Source: JBHENC01 sp046262295 (GTDB taxonomy: Bacteria; Acidobacteriota; Blastocatellia; Pyrinomonadales; Pyrinomonadaceae). Taken from it: a DNA stretch of 64,000 nt. The notes below the pieces were generated by a model that searched no databases, was not told the origin of the DNA, and saw nothing but the letters and a program-made list of their open reading frames with translations. The stretch spans positions 1 to 64,000 of the forward strand of contig JBHENC010000011.1 in NCBI GenBank assembly GCA_046262295.1, in the 5' to 3' direction. The position numbers and the translations under genes are program-made. Positions 8,663-17,511 of the stretch are shown piece by piece. Every line of letters begins with the position of its first letter. Position 1 is the first letter of the stretch.

Positions 8663-10648
8663 TCACTTCGCGGCAGTTGTGGCGGCGACCTGATCCCATT
8701 CTTCGTAAAGCTTTTGCAGCCGTTCATTCGTTTGATTGTAACTCTTCTGTAAGTCTGCGAGGCGCGAGTTGTCGCGCGTTGCTTCGGGACGCGCCATCTC
8801 TTCGGCGAGGGCGGAGAGTTGCGCTTCAGCTTCGCCGATTTCAGTCTCGACGGTGGCGGAATCGCGCGCCGCCGCCTCACGCTTCTTATTAGACTTCTTA
8901 TTGTTTGACTTGTTAGCGTTCGATTGGCGCGCGGGCGCTTCTTCATTTGAACGAGCGGCAGGCGGCATCGTGTTCTTCGCTACGGTGTGCGCTGCGGCGA
9001 CGATGACAGCTCGCTCAGCCGCGTCGTCCTTCTTTGTGCTTCGCATCGCTGCCTTCCAATCGTGATATTGCGTGTAATCGCCGTCATAGTGCTCGCCGGG
9101 CGTGCCCGCGCCTTCAATCGCCAGTATCTGCGTCGCTACGCGATCCAGAAAATAACGGTCGTGGCTGATGGTGATAATTGTGCCTTCGTAAGCGTCGAGC
9201 GCCTCTTCGAGAGCTTCACGCGACGGAATATCCAAGTGGTTCGTCGGTTCGTCGAGCACCAGCACGTTGACGCGCGAGTAGATCAACTTGGCGAGCACCA
9301 GACGGCCTTTCTCGCCGCCCGATAGATCGCGCACGTGCTTGTAAACGTCGTCGCCCGTGAAGAGAAACTTGGCGAGAAAGCCGCGCAACTCTCCGGCAGT
9401 TGCGGTCGAAGGCGCGACGCGGCGCAACTCCATGATGATTTCGTTGCGTTCGTCCAGATCATCCAACTGCTGCGCGTAGTAGCCGATTTGAACTTTCGTG
9501 CCCCAGCGGACTTCGCCCGCGAGCGGTTCGATTTTGCCGAGCAAGGTTTTGACGAACGCGGTCTTGCCGGAACCGTTGGGGCCGATCACGCCCAGAGCTT
9601 CGCCGCGCCGCAAGCCGAATGTGATATCGCTCGCAAGGGTTTTTCCGGGATAGCCGATGCTCGCTTCCTGCACGGTTAAGACCTGCGTGCCCGCGCGCTC
9701 GATGGCTCGCAAACGAAAATCACCGCTTGATTGATCCGCACGGACGGCTTCGATGCGATCCATTTTTTGCAGCAACGTGCGGCGCGATTTGGCTTGCTTG
9801 GTTTTCTGTCCGGCGAGATTGCGGCGAATGAACTCTTCGGTCTTGGCGATTAAATGTTGCTGGTTATCGTAGGCGCGTTGCTGCGCTTCCCTACGCGCGT
9901 CGCGTTCGACGAGAAAGGCGGAATAGTTGCCCGTGTAGCTGACGGCGCGCCCGCTTTCGATTTCAATGATGCGCTTGGAAACACGATCCAGAAAATAGCG
10001 GTCGTGGCTGATGATCACGTAAGACGCCGTATAAGTTTGCAGAAACTCTTCGAGCCATTCGACGGCCGCGACATCCAGGTGGTTGGTCGGCTCATCGAGC
10101 AGCAGAACATCCGGCTCTGCTAAAAGCAGTTTTGCGAGGCCGAGACGATTTTGCTGTCCGCCGGAAAGTTTTTCGGTCTCTAAATTCCACGCCTCGCGGT
10201 CGAAACCCAAGCCCTGCAAAATGCTTTCGGCTTTGGCGGCGTACTCGAAGCCGCCTTCGCGTTCAAACTCGTGTTGCAGTTCGCTGTAACGCTCCAGCAC
10301 GGCGTCCAGATCGTCGGACGCATCGGCCATGCGATGCTCAAGTTCGTGCATCTCGTGTTCTATCTGTTGCAGATGGCCGAAGGCGGCGAGCGCGGATTCA
10401 TGCACGGTCGAACCCGGCTCGAAATGAACGTGCTGCGCGAGCAGACCCAGACGCAAGCCTTTAGCGCGCACGACATCGCCTTCATCCGGCGTCTCTTCGC
10501 CGTTAATCAAGCGAAAGATCGTCGTCTTGCCCGCGCCGTTGCGCCCGACAAGCCCGACGTGTTCGCCCGGATTAATCTGCAACGACGCGCCGCGCAGAAT
10601 ATCCTGCGAGCCGTAAGATTTATAAACTTCCGAGAGACGAAACAACAT
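8663..10648 (-). CDS. ABC-F family ATPase
   Basis: A 661-residue duplicated ATP-binding cassette protein without membrane segments, of the ABC-F type that acts on ribosomes. The first cassette has Walker A GRNGAGKTT, signature LSGGQQNRLGLAKL and Walker B VLLLDEPTNHLD. The second has GPNGSGKTA, LSGGEKGRLVLAKL and VLVLDEPTNHLD. The linker (about 250-310) is a charged helical region, and the C-terminus beyond about 530 is a Lys/Ala-rich then coiled-coil tail as in Uup-like members. It stands alone downstream of the parvulin gene. Whether it rescues stalled ribosomes or protects against antibiotics cannot be told from sequence alone. Confidence 0.93.
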   Translation of the reverse strand: MLFRLSEVYKSYGSQDILRGASLQINPGEHVGLVGRNGAGKTTIFRLINGEETPDEGDVVRAKGLRLGLLAQHVHFEPGSTVHESALAAFGHLQQIEHEMHELEHRMADASDDLDAVLERYSELQHEFEREGGFEYAAKAESILQGLGFDREAWNLETEKLSGGQQNRLGLAKLLLAEPDVLLLDEPTNHLDVAAVEWLEEFLQTYTASYVIISHDRYFLDRVSKRIIEIESGRAVSYTGNYSAFLVERDARREAQQRAYDNQQHLIAKTEEFIRRNLAGQKTKQAKSRRTLLQKMDRIEAVRADQSSGDFRLRAIERAGTQVLTVQEASIGYPGKTLASDITFGLRRGEALGVIGPNGSGKTAFVKTLLGKIEPLAGEVRWGTKVQIGYYAQQLDDLDERNEIIMELRRVAPSTATAGELRGFLAKFLFTGDDVYKHVRDLSGGEKGRLVLAKLIYSRVNVLVLDEPTNHLDIPSREALEEALDAYEGTIITISHDRYFLDRVATQILAIEGAGTPGEHYDGDYTQYHDWKAAMRSTKKDDAAERAVIVAAAHTVAKNTMPPAARSNEEAPARQSNANKSNNKKSNKKREAAARDSATVETEIGEAEAQLSALAEEMARPEATRDNSRLADLQKSYNQTNERLQKLYEEWDQVAATTAAK

Positions 10649-10686
10649 AACTTCGGATAAAACTTCTTCGCCCGGTAAACGTGCGA

Positions 10687-10714
10687 TGCGGGCGTCGTTG
10701 AAAGCACGCCCGCA
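10687..10714 (-). terminator. hairpin between parvulin and ABC-F genes
   Basis: Arms TGCGGGCGT and ACGCCCGCA form a 9-bp GC-rich stem with a 10-nt loop just beyond the stop of the leftward parvulin gene. No long T run follows, so it is a moderate candidate. Confidence 0.5.
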
Positions 10715-10745
10715 CTCAAGGATACGATGCCAATCGAAAATAGAC

Positions 10746-11975
10746 CTACGGTTTCGGCGAAGCGGCGCTGCGCGGCGACGCAGCAGCGTTGGCGGCAGAC
10801 GTCGCGCTCGGCGACGTGCCGTTTGCTTTCGGCGGCACGGCGGGCGCTCCGGCAGGCTGTGCCGGGCGCAGGCCGCTCATGCTGTTCGGATTGTTAATCA
10901 TCCCGGTCGCCAGATTGTTAACGATCTTCGCGTCGTACATCGCCACTTCGAGCAGCGCCTGATTGAGCACCTGCTTGCGCTGATTGAGCAGCGCCTGCGT
11001 GATCTGCTGGCGCACGCCGGGACTGTCAAGCGTCAGGTTTTCGTTCTGCAACTGCTTGCGTTGCAATTTGAAAATGTAATGACGCCCGTTGCCGAATTTG
11101 ACGGGCGCGGTCACGTCTCCGACTTGCATCGAACCGAAAAACTGTCCGATCAATTCCGGCGTGAAGCCAACTTGCTTGAGGTCTTCTTCGGTGGCAAAAC
11201 CGTTATCGCCACCGCGCAGGCTGGTGTTCGGGTCTTCGCTCTGCTCGCGCGCCACCGTCGCAAAGTCTGCGCCGCTCTTCAGGCGCTGATAAAGAGTATT
11301 GATCTTGGCGGTCGCTTCCGGATCGCCTTTTGCATCGTTTGCCACGCCGTTATCCGCCGGGTCAACGACGATGCTCGCCAATTCGACGCCTCGCGCACTA
11401 ACAAACTGCGCCGGATTGTTTTTATAGAAATCGGTGACTTCTTCGTCTTTCACCGTAAGTTTTGCGCCCGCCTTATCGTGCAACTTTTGGATGGCGAGAT
11501 TCTTACGAACATCCTCACGCAACGATTCGGCTGTTTGATTCTGCTCTTTCAGCTTCTTCTGGAAATCTTCATCGGTCATCCCGCTCTGCTGTTTTTGAGC
11601 ATTGATAAACTGCGTGACTTCATCTTCGCTCGGCAGCAGTTTCTCTTTATCGGCGCGCTGGAAAAGCACTTCATCCTGAATCAAGCCGTCGAGCACCTGC
11701 AGGCGCGCCTGTGCCCGCTGCAACTCTGACATCTGATTCGACTGCCCTTGCAACTGCAAGTTGATTAAGCGGTCAACTTCGCTCAGCATAATGTTTTTGC
11801 TGTTGACGGTGGCGGCGACGGCTCCGTTGCTTGATTCGCCGCCCGCGCGGTTGCACGCGGCAAGAAGCCCCGCCGCGACAACGGCGATGACTAAGAGTGT
11901 GATAGGTTGTTTGATGGCTCTTCTCTGCACTGTGGCTTTCTGCTCCTTCAGGCTGAACGGTTTTGCTCGAAGCAT
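10746..11975 (-). CDS. SurA/PpiC-type peptidyl-prolyl isomerase lipoprotein
   Basis: A 409-residue periplasmic folding factor. It starts with a lipoprotein signal peptide (LLVIAVVAAGLLAAC, Cys about residue 41), followed by a SurA-like N-terminal helical domain (VNSKNIMLSEVDRLI..., LQVLDGLIQDEVLFQRA). A parvulin domain follows (GVELASIVV, SGADFATVAREQSEDPNTSLRGGDNGF, GDVTAPVKFGNGRHYIFKL). The tail is Pro/Ala/Ser-rich. I chose the ATG at 11975 because AAGGGGCGAACG precedes it and the longer frame adds an implausible N-terminus. It is divergent from rpmB. Family predicts proline isomerisation or chaperoning of outer-membrane proteins. Confidence 0.9.
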   Translation of the reverse strand: MLRAKPFSLKEQKATVQRRAIKQPITLLVIAVVAAGLLAACNRAGGESSNGAVAATVNSKNIMLSEVDRLINLQLQGQSNQMSELQRAQARLQVLDGLIQDEVLFQRADKEKLLPSEDEVTQFINAQKQQSGMTDEDFQKKLKEQNQTAESLREDVRKNLAIQKLHDKAGAKLTVKDEEVTDFYKNNPAQFVSARGVELASIVVDPADNGVANDAKGDPEATAKINTLYQRLKSGADFATVAREQSEDPNTSLRGGDNGFATEEDLKQVGFTPELIGQFFGSMQVGDVTAPVKFGNGRHYIFKLQRKQLQNENLTLDSPGVRQQITQALLNQRKQVLNQALLEVAMYDAKIVNNLATGMINNPNSMSGLRPAQPAGAPAVPPKANGTSPSATSAANAAASPRSAASPKP

Positions 11976-12101
11976 TCGTTCGCCCCTTGACGTTGTGAAA
12001 AAATGTTTGCTATAAGTGTTCGTTTTGGAATCGTCCAATATTTGAACCAGCACTCGAAAAGCCGTCTCGCACGCTTTTCTTATTTACGGAGGTACTCAAT
12101 C

Positions 12102-12296
12102 ATGGCTAAACGATGCGAAGTTTGCGGCAAAGGGCCGCAGTTCGGAAATAATGTTTCGCACGCGAATAATCGCACGCGCCGCCGCTTTAATCCGAATTTA
12201 CAATCTATACGTGTCCAGCCCGCACAGGGCGGAGCCGCACGTATGAAGGTTTGCACAAGCTGCATCAAAGCGGGCAAAGTGGCAAAAGCCGCCTGA
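12102..12296 (+). CDS. rpmB: ribosomal protein bL28
   Basis: A 64-residue protein matching bL28: MAKRCEVCGKGPQFGNNVSH, then RTRRRFNPNLQ and VCTSCIKAGKV. Two CxxC pairs indicate the zinc-binding form. A perfect GGAGGT ribosome site lies 8 nt before the ATG. It is a large-subunit component. It stands alone, divergent from the parvulin gene and convergent with ridA, with a hairpin terminator following. Confidence 0.97.
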   Translation: MAKRCEVCGKGPQFGNNVSHANNRTRRRFNPNLQSIRVQPAQGGAARMKVCTSCIKAGKVAKAA

Positions 12297-12319
12297 CGTT
12301 TTTAGTTTTCAAAATAAGC

Positions 12320-12365
12320 GCCGCCGGTATTCTTCAACTCACGCGGGTTGAGCGATGCCGGCGGC
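12320..12365. terminator. bidirectional terminator between rpmB and ridA
   Basis: Arms GCCGCCGG (12320-12327) and CCGGCGGC (12358-12365) enclose a second small hairpin (TCAAC/GTTGA). The right arm touches the ridA stop codon, so it can serve both convergent genes. Confidence 0.7.
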
Positions 12366-12754
12366 TATTTCTTGTCCGCAACGAGCGCGACGGCTTCGAT
12401 TTCAACACGCGCCCCGCGCGGTAATCCGGCGGCGGCGACAGTGGCGCGCGCGGGCGGTTCGCTGCTGAAATGGCGCGCATAAATTTCATTCATCGCCGCA
12501 AAATCATTCATGTCGGCGAGAAACACCGTCGTCTTCACGATGCTGTCGAAATTTGAACCGGCGGCCTCCAACACGGCGGCCAGATTGCGCAAGACCTGTT
12601 CGGTCTGCTCCGCGACGCCGCCGGAAACGAACTCGCCCGTCTGCGGATCAATCGGAATTTGCCCGGAAGCAAACACAAAACCGCCCGCGCGCACGGCCTG
12701 CGAATAAGGCCCGATGGCCTCCGGCGCATTCTTCGTTACCACAACCTGCTTCAC
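12365..12754 (-). CDS. ridA: RidA-family enamine/imine deaminase
   Basis: A 129-residue YjgF/YER057c/UK114 protein, the usual family length. Hallmarks are IGPYSQAVRAGGFVFASGQIPIDP near the N-terminus, NLAAVLEAAGSNFDSIVKTTVFLADMNDF, and the C-terminal RATVAAAGLPRGARVEIEAVAL containing the substrate-binding Arg. RidA hydrolyses reactive enamines and imines released by PLP enzymes, protecting them from damage; it is cytosolic and trimeric. It lies between rpmB and the RelA/SpoT gene as a single gene. Confidence 0.95.
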   Translation of the reverse strand: MKQVVVTKNAPEAIGPYSQAVRAGGFVFASGQIPIDPQTGEFVSGGVAEQTEQVLRNLAAVLEAAGSNFDSIVKTTVFLADMNDFAAMNEIYARHFSSEPPARATVAAAGLPRGARVEIEAVALVADKK

Positions 12755-12899
12755 TGTGCTGATTCCTCTTTTTCTGTTGCCCGAAACAAACTTTATATTT
12801 TAACAGACACTCTTCATTTGCGGCAATGCGCGAGAATGGGCCGATGGCTAAAGAGGTATTGATTATTTAGCGATACCGGATTCTTTTTCAGTCGCGCGC

Positions 12900-15086
12900 T
12901 CAAGAAGTTCCCTGAAGGCGTTCCACATCAAGCACGCCCGGAACGCTCTTGATCGAGTTGATTACTTTGTCCAGATGTTTGACATCGAAGACTTCGACGG
13001 TCACTTCGATATGGCCGCGTTCATCGGCAGAGACCGATGCCCGCGCATCGCGTATGCCCGTCTTCATATCCGAAATCGCGCCCGTGATACCGGCGATCAT
13101 GCCCGTGCGGTTCTCCGTCAGGGCGAGCAGCTTAACGGCGTAAGCGGCATTGTCACCGCGTCCAGCCCATTCCACGTCAACGATGCGTTCCGGGTTAATC
13201 ATCAATTGCTGCACGTTCTTGCAGCGGCTGGTATGCACGGCGACGCCTTTGCCGAGCGTCACGTAGCCGATAATATCTTCGCCGCGCAAAGGGCTACAGC
13301 AACGCGCGCGCGTCACCATTAGATCATCCACACCGCGCACCACGATGGTGTCGTCGCCGAAGCGTATCAGGCGTTTGACGGCTTCGACGCCGCTTCTCAG
13401 GCGCGACTCTTTCTTCGTATCAAGCTCCGCAAACTTTTCGGGGCCTAGATACTTGGCGATGACGTTGCGCGGCACGAGTTTGCCGTAGCCGATGGCGGCC
13501 AGCAAATCCTCCACGCGCCCGAAGCCGTATTCATTAGCGACGCGCTTCCATTCGCCGCTGCCGCTGTCCAGCAATTTCTTCGCAGAAAGTTGAAAGCGTG
13601 AGGCTTCTTTCTCGAAGAGTTTGCGCCCGATCTCAACCGATTCGACGCGCTGCTGCTCTGCGACCCAGTGGCGCACGCGATTGCGCGCCCGCGTCGTGAC
13701 GACGAAGTTGAGCCAGTCACGGCTCGGATGCGAACTCGGCGTGGTGATGATCTCGATCACGTCGCCGTTTTGAATCGTCGAACGCAGCGGCACGATGCGG
13801 CCGTTGGTGCGTGCGCCGGTGCAGGTGTTGCCGACTTCCGAGTGAATCGCGTAAGCGAAATCAACGGGCGTTGCGCCGCGCGGGAGTTGTATCACCTTCC
13901 CTTTCGGCGTGAAGGCATAAACGTCTTTCGGATACAGATCGAGCTTTAAGGAGTCCAGAAAATCCTTTGAGTCCTTGACCTCCTGCGTCCATTCGACGAG
14001 CGAGCGTAAGCCCTGCAAGGCTTGATCGTCATCGTGCGCCCCGCGCGTGCCTTCCTTGTACTTCCAGTGAGCGGCGACGCCTTCTTCCGCAATGCGGTGC
14101 ATCTCTTCGGTGCGAATCTGCACTTCAAAGGGCTGCCCCTTATCGCTCATCACAGAGGTGTGAAGCGATTGATAAAGATTATCGCGCGGCGTGGCGATCC
14201 AGTCCTTGATGCGTCCGGGCACAGGCCGCCATTTGCTGTGGATGACGCCGAGCGCGGCATAGCAGTAACGCACTTCATTCGGCGTGACGATGCGCGCGGC
14301 CACCAGATCGTAAACCTGATCGAGGCCGATTTTCTGTGCGCGCAGTTTTTTCCAGATCGAGTAGAGACGTTTGACGCGCCCTTCGATGCGAACGTAGGGG
14401 ACTTCCGCTTCCTGCATCTGCTCTTCGATGCGTGCCGTCACGGTCTCGAAGAAAGCTTCGTATTCGGGACGCCGCTTTTCCAACTGCGCGGCGAGGTCGC
14501 GGTAATCTTCCGGGTGAATATGGCGGAAGGCTAAATCTTCCAGCTCGCTACGGATTTTACCCATCCCGAGCCGGTGCGCAATCGGCGCGTAAATATCCAT
14601 CGTTTCCTGCGCGATGCGTTTGCGCTTTTCGGGTTTGAGATACTGAAGCGTGCGCATATTGTGCAGGCGGTCTGCGAGTTTGACGAGCACCACGCGCACA
14701 TCGTTGACCATCGCCAGCAGCATCTTACGCACGTTCTCGGCCTGCTGTTCTTCGTGCGAGACGTTACTGATCTGCGCGATTTTGGTAAGGCCGTCAACGA
14801 GGCGCGTCACGTCTTCGCCGAAATATCGCCGGATCGTATCCAGATCAACCAGCGTGTCTTCGACGACGTCGTGTAGCAACCCGGTGGAGACGGAAACGGC
14901 GTCAAGCCGCATATCGGCGAGAATGTTGGCGACTTCGAGCGGATGCACAAGGTACGGTTCGCCGGAAGCGCGCGTTTGTCCTTTGTGTTCACGCGCCGAA
15001 AAGAAGTAAGCGCGCCGCAGCATATCCAGATCGGCCTGCGGATGATTGCGGCCCACTTTCTCGACGATGTCCTCAATGCGAATCAT
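12900..15086 (-). CDS. bifunctional (p)ppGpp synthetase/hydrolase (RSH)
   Basis: A 728-residue RelA/SpoT homologue that makes and degrades the stringent-response alarmone. Order: HD hydrolase domain with GLLHDVVEDT at about 70; synthetase domain with GRVKRLYSIWKKL and the GRIKDWIATPRDNLYQSLHTSV loop; TGS domain VYAFTPKGKVIQLPRGATP; a Cys-containing segment TRARCCSPLRGEDIIGYVTLGKG; and a C-terminal ACT domain. The RxKD form of the synthetase loop and the intact HD motif both point to a bifunctional long RSH rather than a synthesis-only RelA. It appears monocistronic. Confidence 0.95.
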   Translation of the reverse strand: MIRIEDIVEKVGRNHPQADLDMLRRAYFFSAREHKGQTRASGEPYLVHPLEVANILADMRLDAVSVSTGLLHDVVEDTLVDLDTIRRYFGEDVTRLVDGLTKIAQISNVSHEEQQAENVRKMLLAMVNDVRVVLVKLADRLHNMRTLQYLKPEKRKRIAQETMDIYAPIAHRLGMGKIRSELEDLAFRHIHPEDYRDLAAQLEKRRPEYEAFFETVTARIEEQMQEAEVPYVRIEGRVKRLYSIWKKLRAQKIGLDQVYDLVAARIVTPNEVRYCYAALGVIHSKWRPVPGRIKDWIATPRDNLYQSLHTSVMSDKGQPFEVQIRTEEMHRIAEEGVAAHWKYKEGTRGAHDDDQALQGLRSLVEWTQEVKDSKDFLDSLKLDLYPKDVYAFTPKGKVIQLPRGATPVDFAYAIHSEVGNTCTGARTNGRIVPLRSTIQNGDVIEIITTPSSHPSRDWLNFVVTTRARNRVRHWVAEQQRVESVEIGRKLFEKEASRFQLSAKKLLDSGSGEWKRVANEYGFGRVEDLLAAIGYGKLVPRNVIAKYLGPEKFAELDTKKESRLRSGVEAVKRLIRFGDDTIVVRGVDDLMVTRARCCSPLRGEDIIGYVTLGKGVAVHTSRCKNVQQLMINPERIVDVEWAGRGDNAAYAVKLLALTENRTGMIAGITGAISDMKTGIRDARASVSADERGHIEVTVEVFDVKHLDKVINSIKSVPGVLDVERLQGTS

Positions 15087-15234
15087 GCGCTTCCTGCCTG
15101 TGATTACTATATCAGTGCGAAGGTTTCCGTTAACAGTCTCTTTATACGCTCACGAAACTAAGATGCGGCGTCGAAGAGTGCGCGATGCTTTGCGGCATGA
15201 AAGCGAAAGGCAAACAGCGCCGTTTGACAAGAAT

Positions 15235-15270
15235 AGGTGATGCCGGACAGATAATCGTCCGGCATCACCT
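15235..15270. terminator. strong hairpin terminator
   Basis: Two 14-bp perfect arms (AGGTGATGCCGGAC and GTCCGGCATCACCT) with an 8-nt loop, followed on the + strand by TTAATTTTC. It lies just beyond the stop of the leftward TPR lipoprotein gene, closing the TonB-ExbB-ExbD-TPR transcript. Confidence 0.75.
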
Positions 15271-15341
15271 TAATTTTCAGCGCGTGTGTAGAAGTTCGGA
15301 ACGAAGCCTCTCGCGCCACGCTTGATTGAAAGAAATCGGCC

Positions 15342-16187
15342 TTAGCTTGTCGGCGAAGGAGATTTCTTTGCTGCTTCTTCTTCTTTTTCCTGATTCAATT
15401 TATTGAGCCGCGCCGTTTCCTGCCGCGCCGCATCCGCCTGTTTGGAGTATGCGGCCTTCTTGTTCGCGTCGCCCTGCATCTCCGCGAGCTTCGATAATTC
15501 GAGCAGCAGAGTGGTCTTGGCTGACCATGCGGTTTCATTATTCGGATCGAGGCTAATCGCCTTTTCAATAAACTCCATACCTTCGGTCGTACATTGCATC
15601 GCCTTCTCGAAGTCTTTCGGGTCTTGCGGCTTTCTGTACTGCACCGTCGGCTTACCGTCTTTTTGCACGATGGGTTTATTGGCGGGCAATTCCGTAATCG
15701 TGTTGGAGCAGGTGGCATCCTGACTTGCTATATAGGTATAAGCGTCCGACCTTTTATCAGGGGAAGCCGACTCCTGCGTCGCGCGCGCCATAATCCAATC
15801 GCGCTGCTTCTTCTCTTCCTTGAGGGTTCCGTAGAGCGAAGCGACGGCTTTATAAGCTTCTTCGTTATTCGGGTCTTGCTGAAGAACCTTCTGGTAAGCG
15901 TCAATCGCGCCGGTGGCCTTCGCCATATTTTCCGGCGTGTCCACGCCCGGCTTAAACTGCGCGTGAATCGAACGGGCGATAAAGAATGGCGCGTTCTTCT
16001 GCTCCGGGTTCAGCTCGAGCGCCTGTTCAAAATGCTGCTGGGCTTCGGCAAAGTGTCCGGCTCCGTAAGCCCTTGCACCGTCATTCAACTGGCTTTTGGC
16101 GCGTATGTTATTAACGGCGCTGCAACCGGAAGCGCTAAGGATCGCAGCCAGAATCAATGATAGAGTTCCGGCATGAGAGAGTTTCAT
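15342..16187 (-). CDS. TPR-repeat lipoprotein
   Basis: A 281-residue lipoprotein (signal peptide with LSASGC lipobox, Cys at about 22). Tetratricopeptide-type helices are visible at ARAYGAGHFAEAQQHFEQALELNPEQ, DAYQKVLQQDPNNEEAYKAVASLY and EFIEKAISLDPNNETAWSAKTTLL. The C-terminus is Lys/Glu-rich. It lies downstream of the two exbD genes on the same strand and closes the operon, so a periplasmic scaffold or partner for the energy-transducing complex is a fair inference. No enzyme motif is seen. Confidence 0.85.
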   Translation of the reverse strand: MKLSHAGTLSLILAAILSASGCSAVNNIRAKSQLNDGARAYGAGHFAEAQQHFEQALELNPEQKNAPFFIARSIHAQFKPGVDTPENMAKATGAIDAYQKVLQQDPNNEEAYKAVASLYGTLKEEKKQRDWIMARATQESASPDKRSDAYTYIASQDATCSNTITELPANKPIVQKDGKPTVQYRKPQDPKDFEKAMQCTTEGMEFIEKAISLDPNNETAWSAKTTLLLELSKLAEMQGDANKKAAYSKQADAARQETARLNKLNQEKEEEAAKKSPSPTS

Positions 16188-16353
16188 CGGTTAACTACTC
16201 CCGAACAAGATTTAAGCGAGCGAAAGAAAACCATATCACCGGCCAGCGACTCATCGCATTGAACTGAAAAGTCGCGGCGGCCTATTCCAGATGTGCGTTA
16301 ACTTTTTCGTACAAAACTGTATGTGCACGGGCTGTTTGATCCGGCCTGATTAA

Positions 16354-16827
16354 TTATGACGCCAGATCGTCAATCTGCAACCCGACGGGCGTTGCGCCCG
16401 CCGCTTTGACGGCGTCAATTACTTTGACCACCTGCCCGTATTTAATCGAGCGCGGGGCTTTGATAAAGACGGTCTTTTCAACCTCCTGCGTGCCCGTCTT
16501 AAAGCCGCCGGTCAGCTTGCGATCCTCGAAGACCTGCGTCAAACGTGTGCCGAGCGGCCCCGTGTCGCTGACCGTCCCGATGTCGTCTTGATTCAGTTTA
16601 AGCTTCTCGTCGCCGGAAATCGTGACCACCAGCGTCAGCGGATTCGGCTTGACGTCCACCGGCTGATCCTTCTGCGGCTCTTCCGGCACAAGGGCTTTGA
16701 AGCGGCTCGGTTTGAGCGGCGTGATGACCATAAAGATAATCAACAATACCAGCAGCACGTCAATCAGCGGCGTGACGTTGATATACGGCACGGCGGTTTC
16801 GCCGTGACTACCTGAACTCATTCCCAT
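16354..16827 (-). CDS. ExbD/TolR-family biopolymer transport protein (second copy)
   Basis: A 157-residue inner-membrane protein with one N-terminal transmembrane helix containing the essential Asp (INVTPLIDVLLVLLIIFMVI), followed by a periplasmic ExbD/TolR domain (VFIKAPRSIKYGQVVKVIDAVKAAGATPVGLQ). It works with ExbB to convert proton motive force into movement of TonB. It is the second of two adjacent exbD genes, 93 bp apart, in the same orientation. The extra GTVSDTGPLGTRL segment between helix and domain differs from its neighbour, so the two are paralogues, perhaps forming a mixed dimer. Confidence 0.93.
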   Translation of the reverse strand: MGMSSGSHGETAVPYINVTPLIDVLLVLLIIFMVITPLKPSRFKALVPEEPQKDQPVDVKPNPLTLVVTISGDEKLKLNQDDIGTVSDTGPLGTRLTQVFEDRKLTGGFKTGTQEVEKTVFIKAPRSIKYGQVVKVIDAVKAAGATPVGLQIDDLAS

Positions 16828-16920
16828 AATTAAAACCTTTCAGGAAATCGGCGGGGCTTTTTATCCTTGCGGATTACAACGGCAGCCGCCGCCCTTGCCA
16901 AAAGAGAAACACGCTTTAGT

Positions 16921-17388
16921 TTACGAAGCGGGGGGAGGAGTTGACGGCGTTGCGCCGCCGCCCTTCCGTTTGTCGGCGACCAGACCGATCTGATCTATTC
17001 CGGCCTGACGTATGACGTTAATGATCTCCACCACGCTGCCGTAGGAGACGCCGACGCCGCTCTTAATGTAAACGATGCGCTCGTCGCCGGTCTTGGTTCG
17101 CATTCTTTTTTCAATGCGCGCGTTCAGCTCTTCTTTGCTGATCCGGTCTTTATCAATGTAATATTCGCCGTCGTTCGGAATCGAAATAACGACCGACGAT
17201 TCCTTGATAATCGCGGGATCAACCTCCGGGCTTTTCATGTCGCGCGGAATGGCAACCGTCACGCCCTGTTGCAAAAGCGGCGTAATCACCATAAAGATGA
17301 TTAACAGCACGAGCATGATGTCTACCATCGGCGTGACATTGATTTCGGAGTTCAGGCCTCCGTAGCCTCCGCCACCTGACATTCCCAT
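16921..17388 (-). CDS. ExbD/TolR-family biopolymer transport protein (first copy)
   Basis: A 155-residue ExbD-type protein: Gly-rich N-terminus, transmembrane helix with the conserved Asp (INVTPMVDIMLVLLIIFMVI), then a periplasmic domain ending IVYIKSGVGVSYGSVVEIINVIRQAGIDQIGLV. It follows the exbB gene. With ExbB it forms the proton channel that energises TonB. A short Pro/Ser tail ends the protein. GAAGGAGA precedes the ATG. Confidence 0.95.
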   Translation of the reverse strand: MGMSGGGGYGGLNSEINVTPMVDIMLVLLIIFMVITPLLQQGVTVAIPRDMKSPEVDPAIIKESSVVISIPNDGEYYIDKDRISKEELNARIEKRMRTKTGDERIVYIKSGVGVSYGSVVEIINVIRQAGIDQIGLVADKRKGGGATPSTPPPAS

Positions 17389-17511
17389 GACGAATCTCCT
17401 TCTAATAGTTCAAGCGCACCGTGCGCACTCCGCGTTCGTCCCGCTGCGATGCGCCGCTTCCAGAGGCACATCGCAGGGCGCAAAACATTTTCCGGGTGCG
17501 ACTCTGTCGGC

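Noticed and set aside
10686..11729. 347-codon rightward frame opposite the parvulin gene
   Set aside because: It lies wholly on the complement of a gene with clear signal peptide and domains, and its product is an Arg-rich reading without any family.
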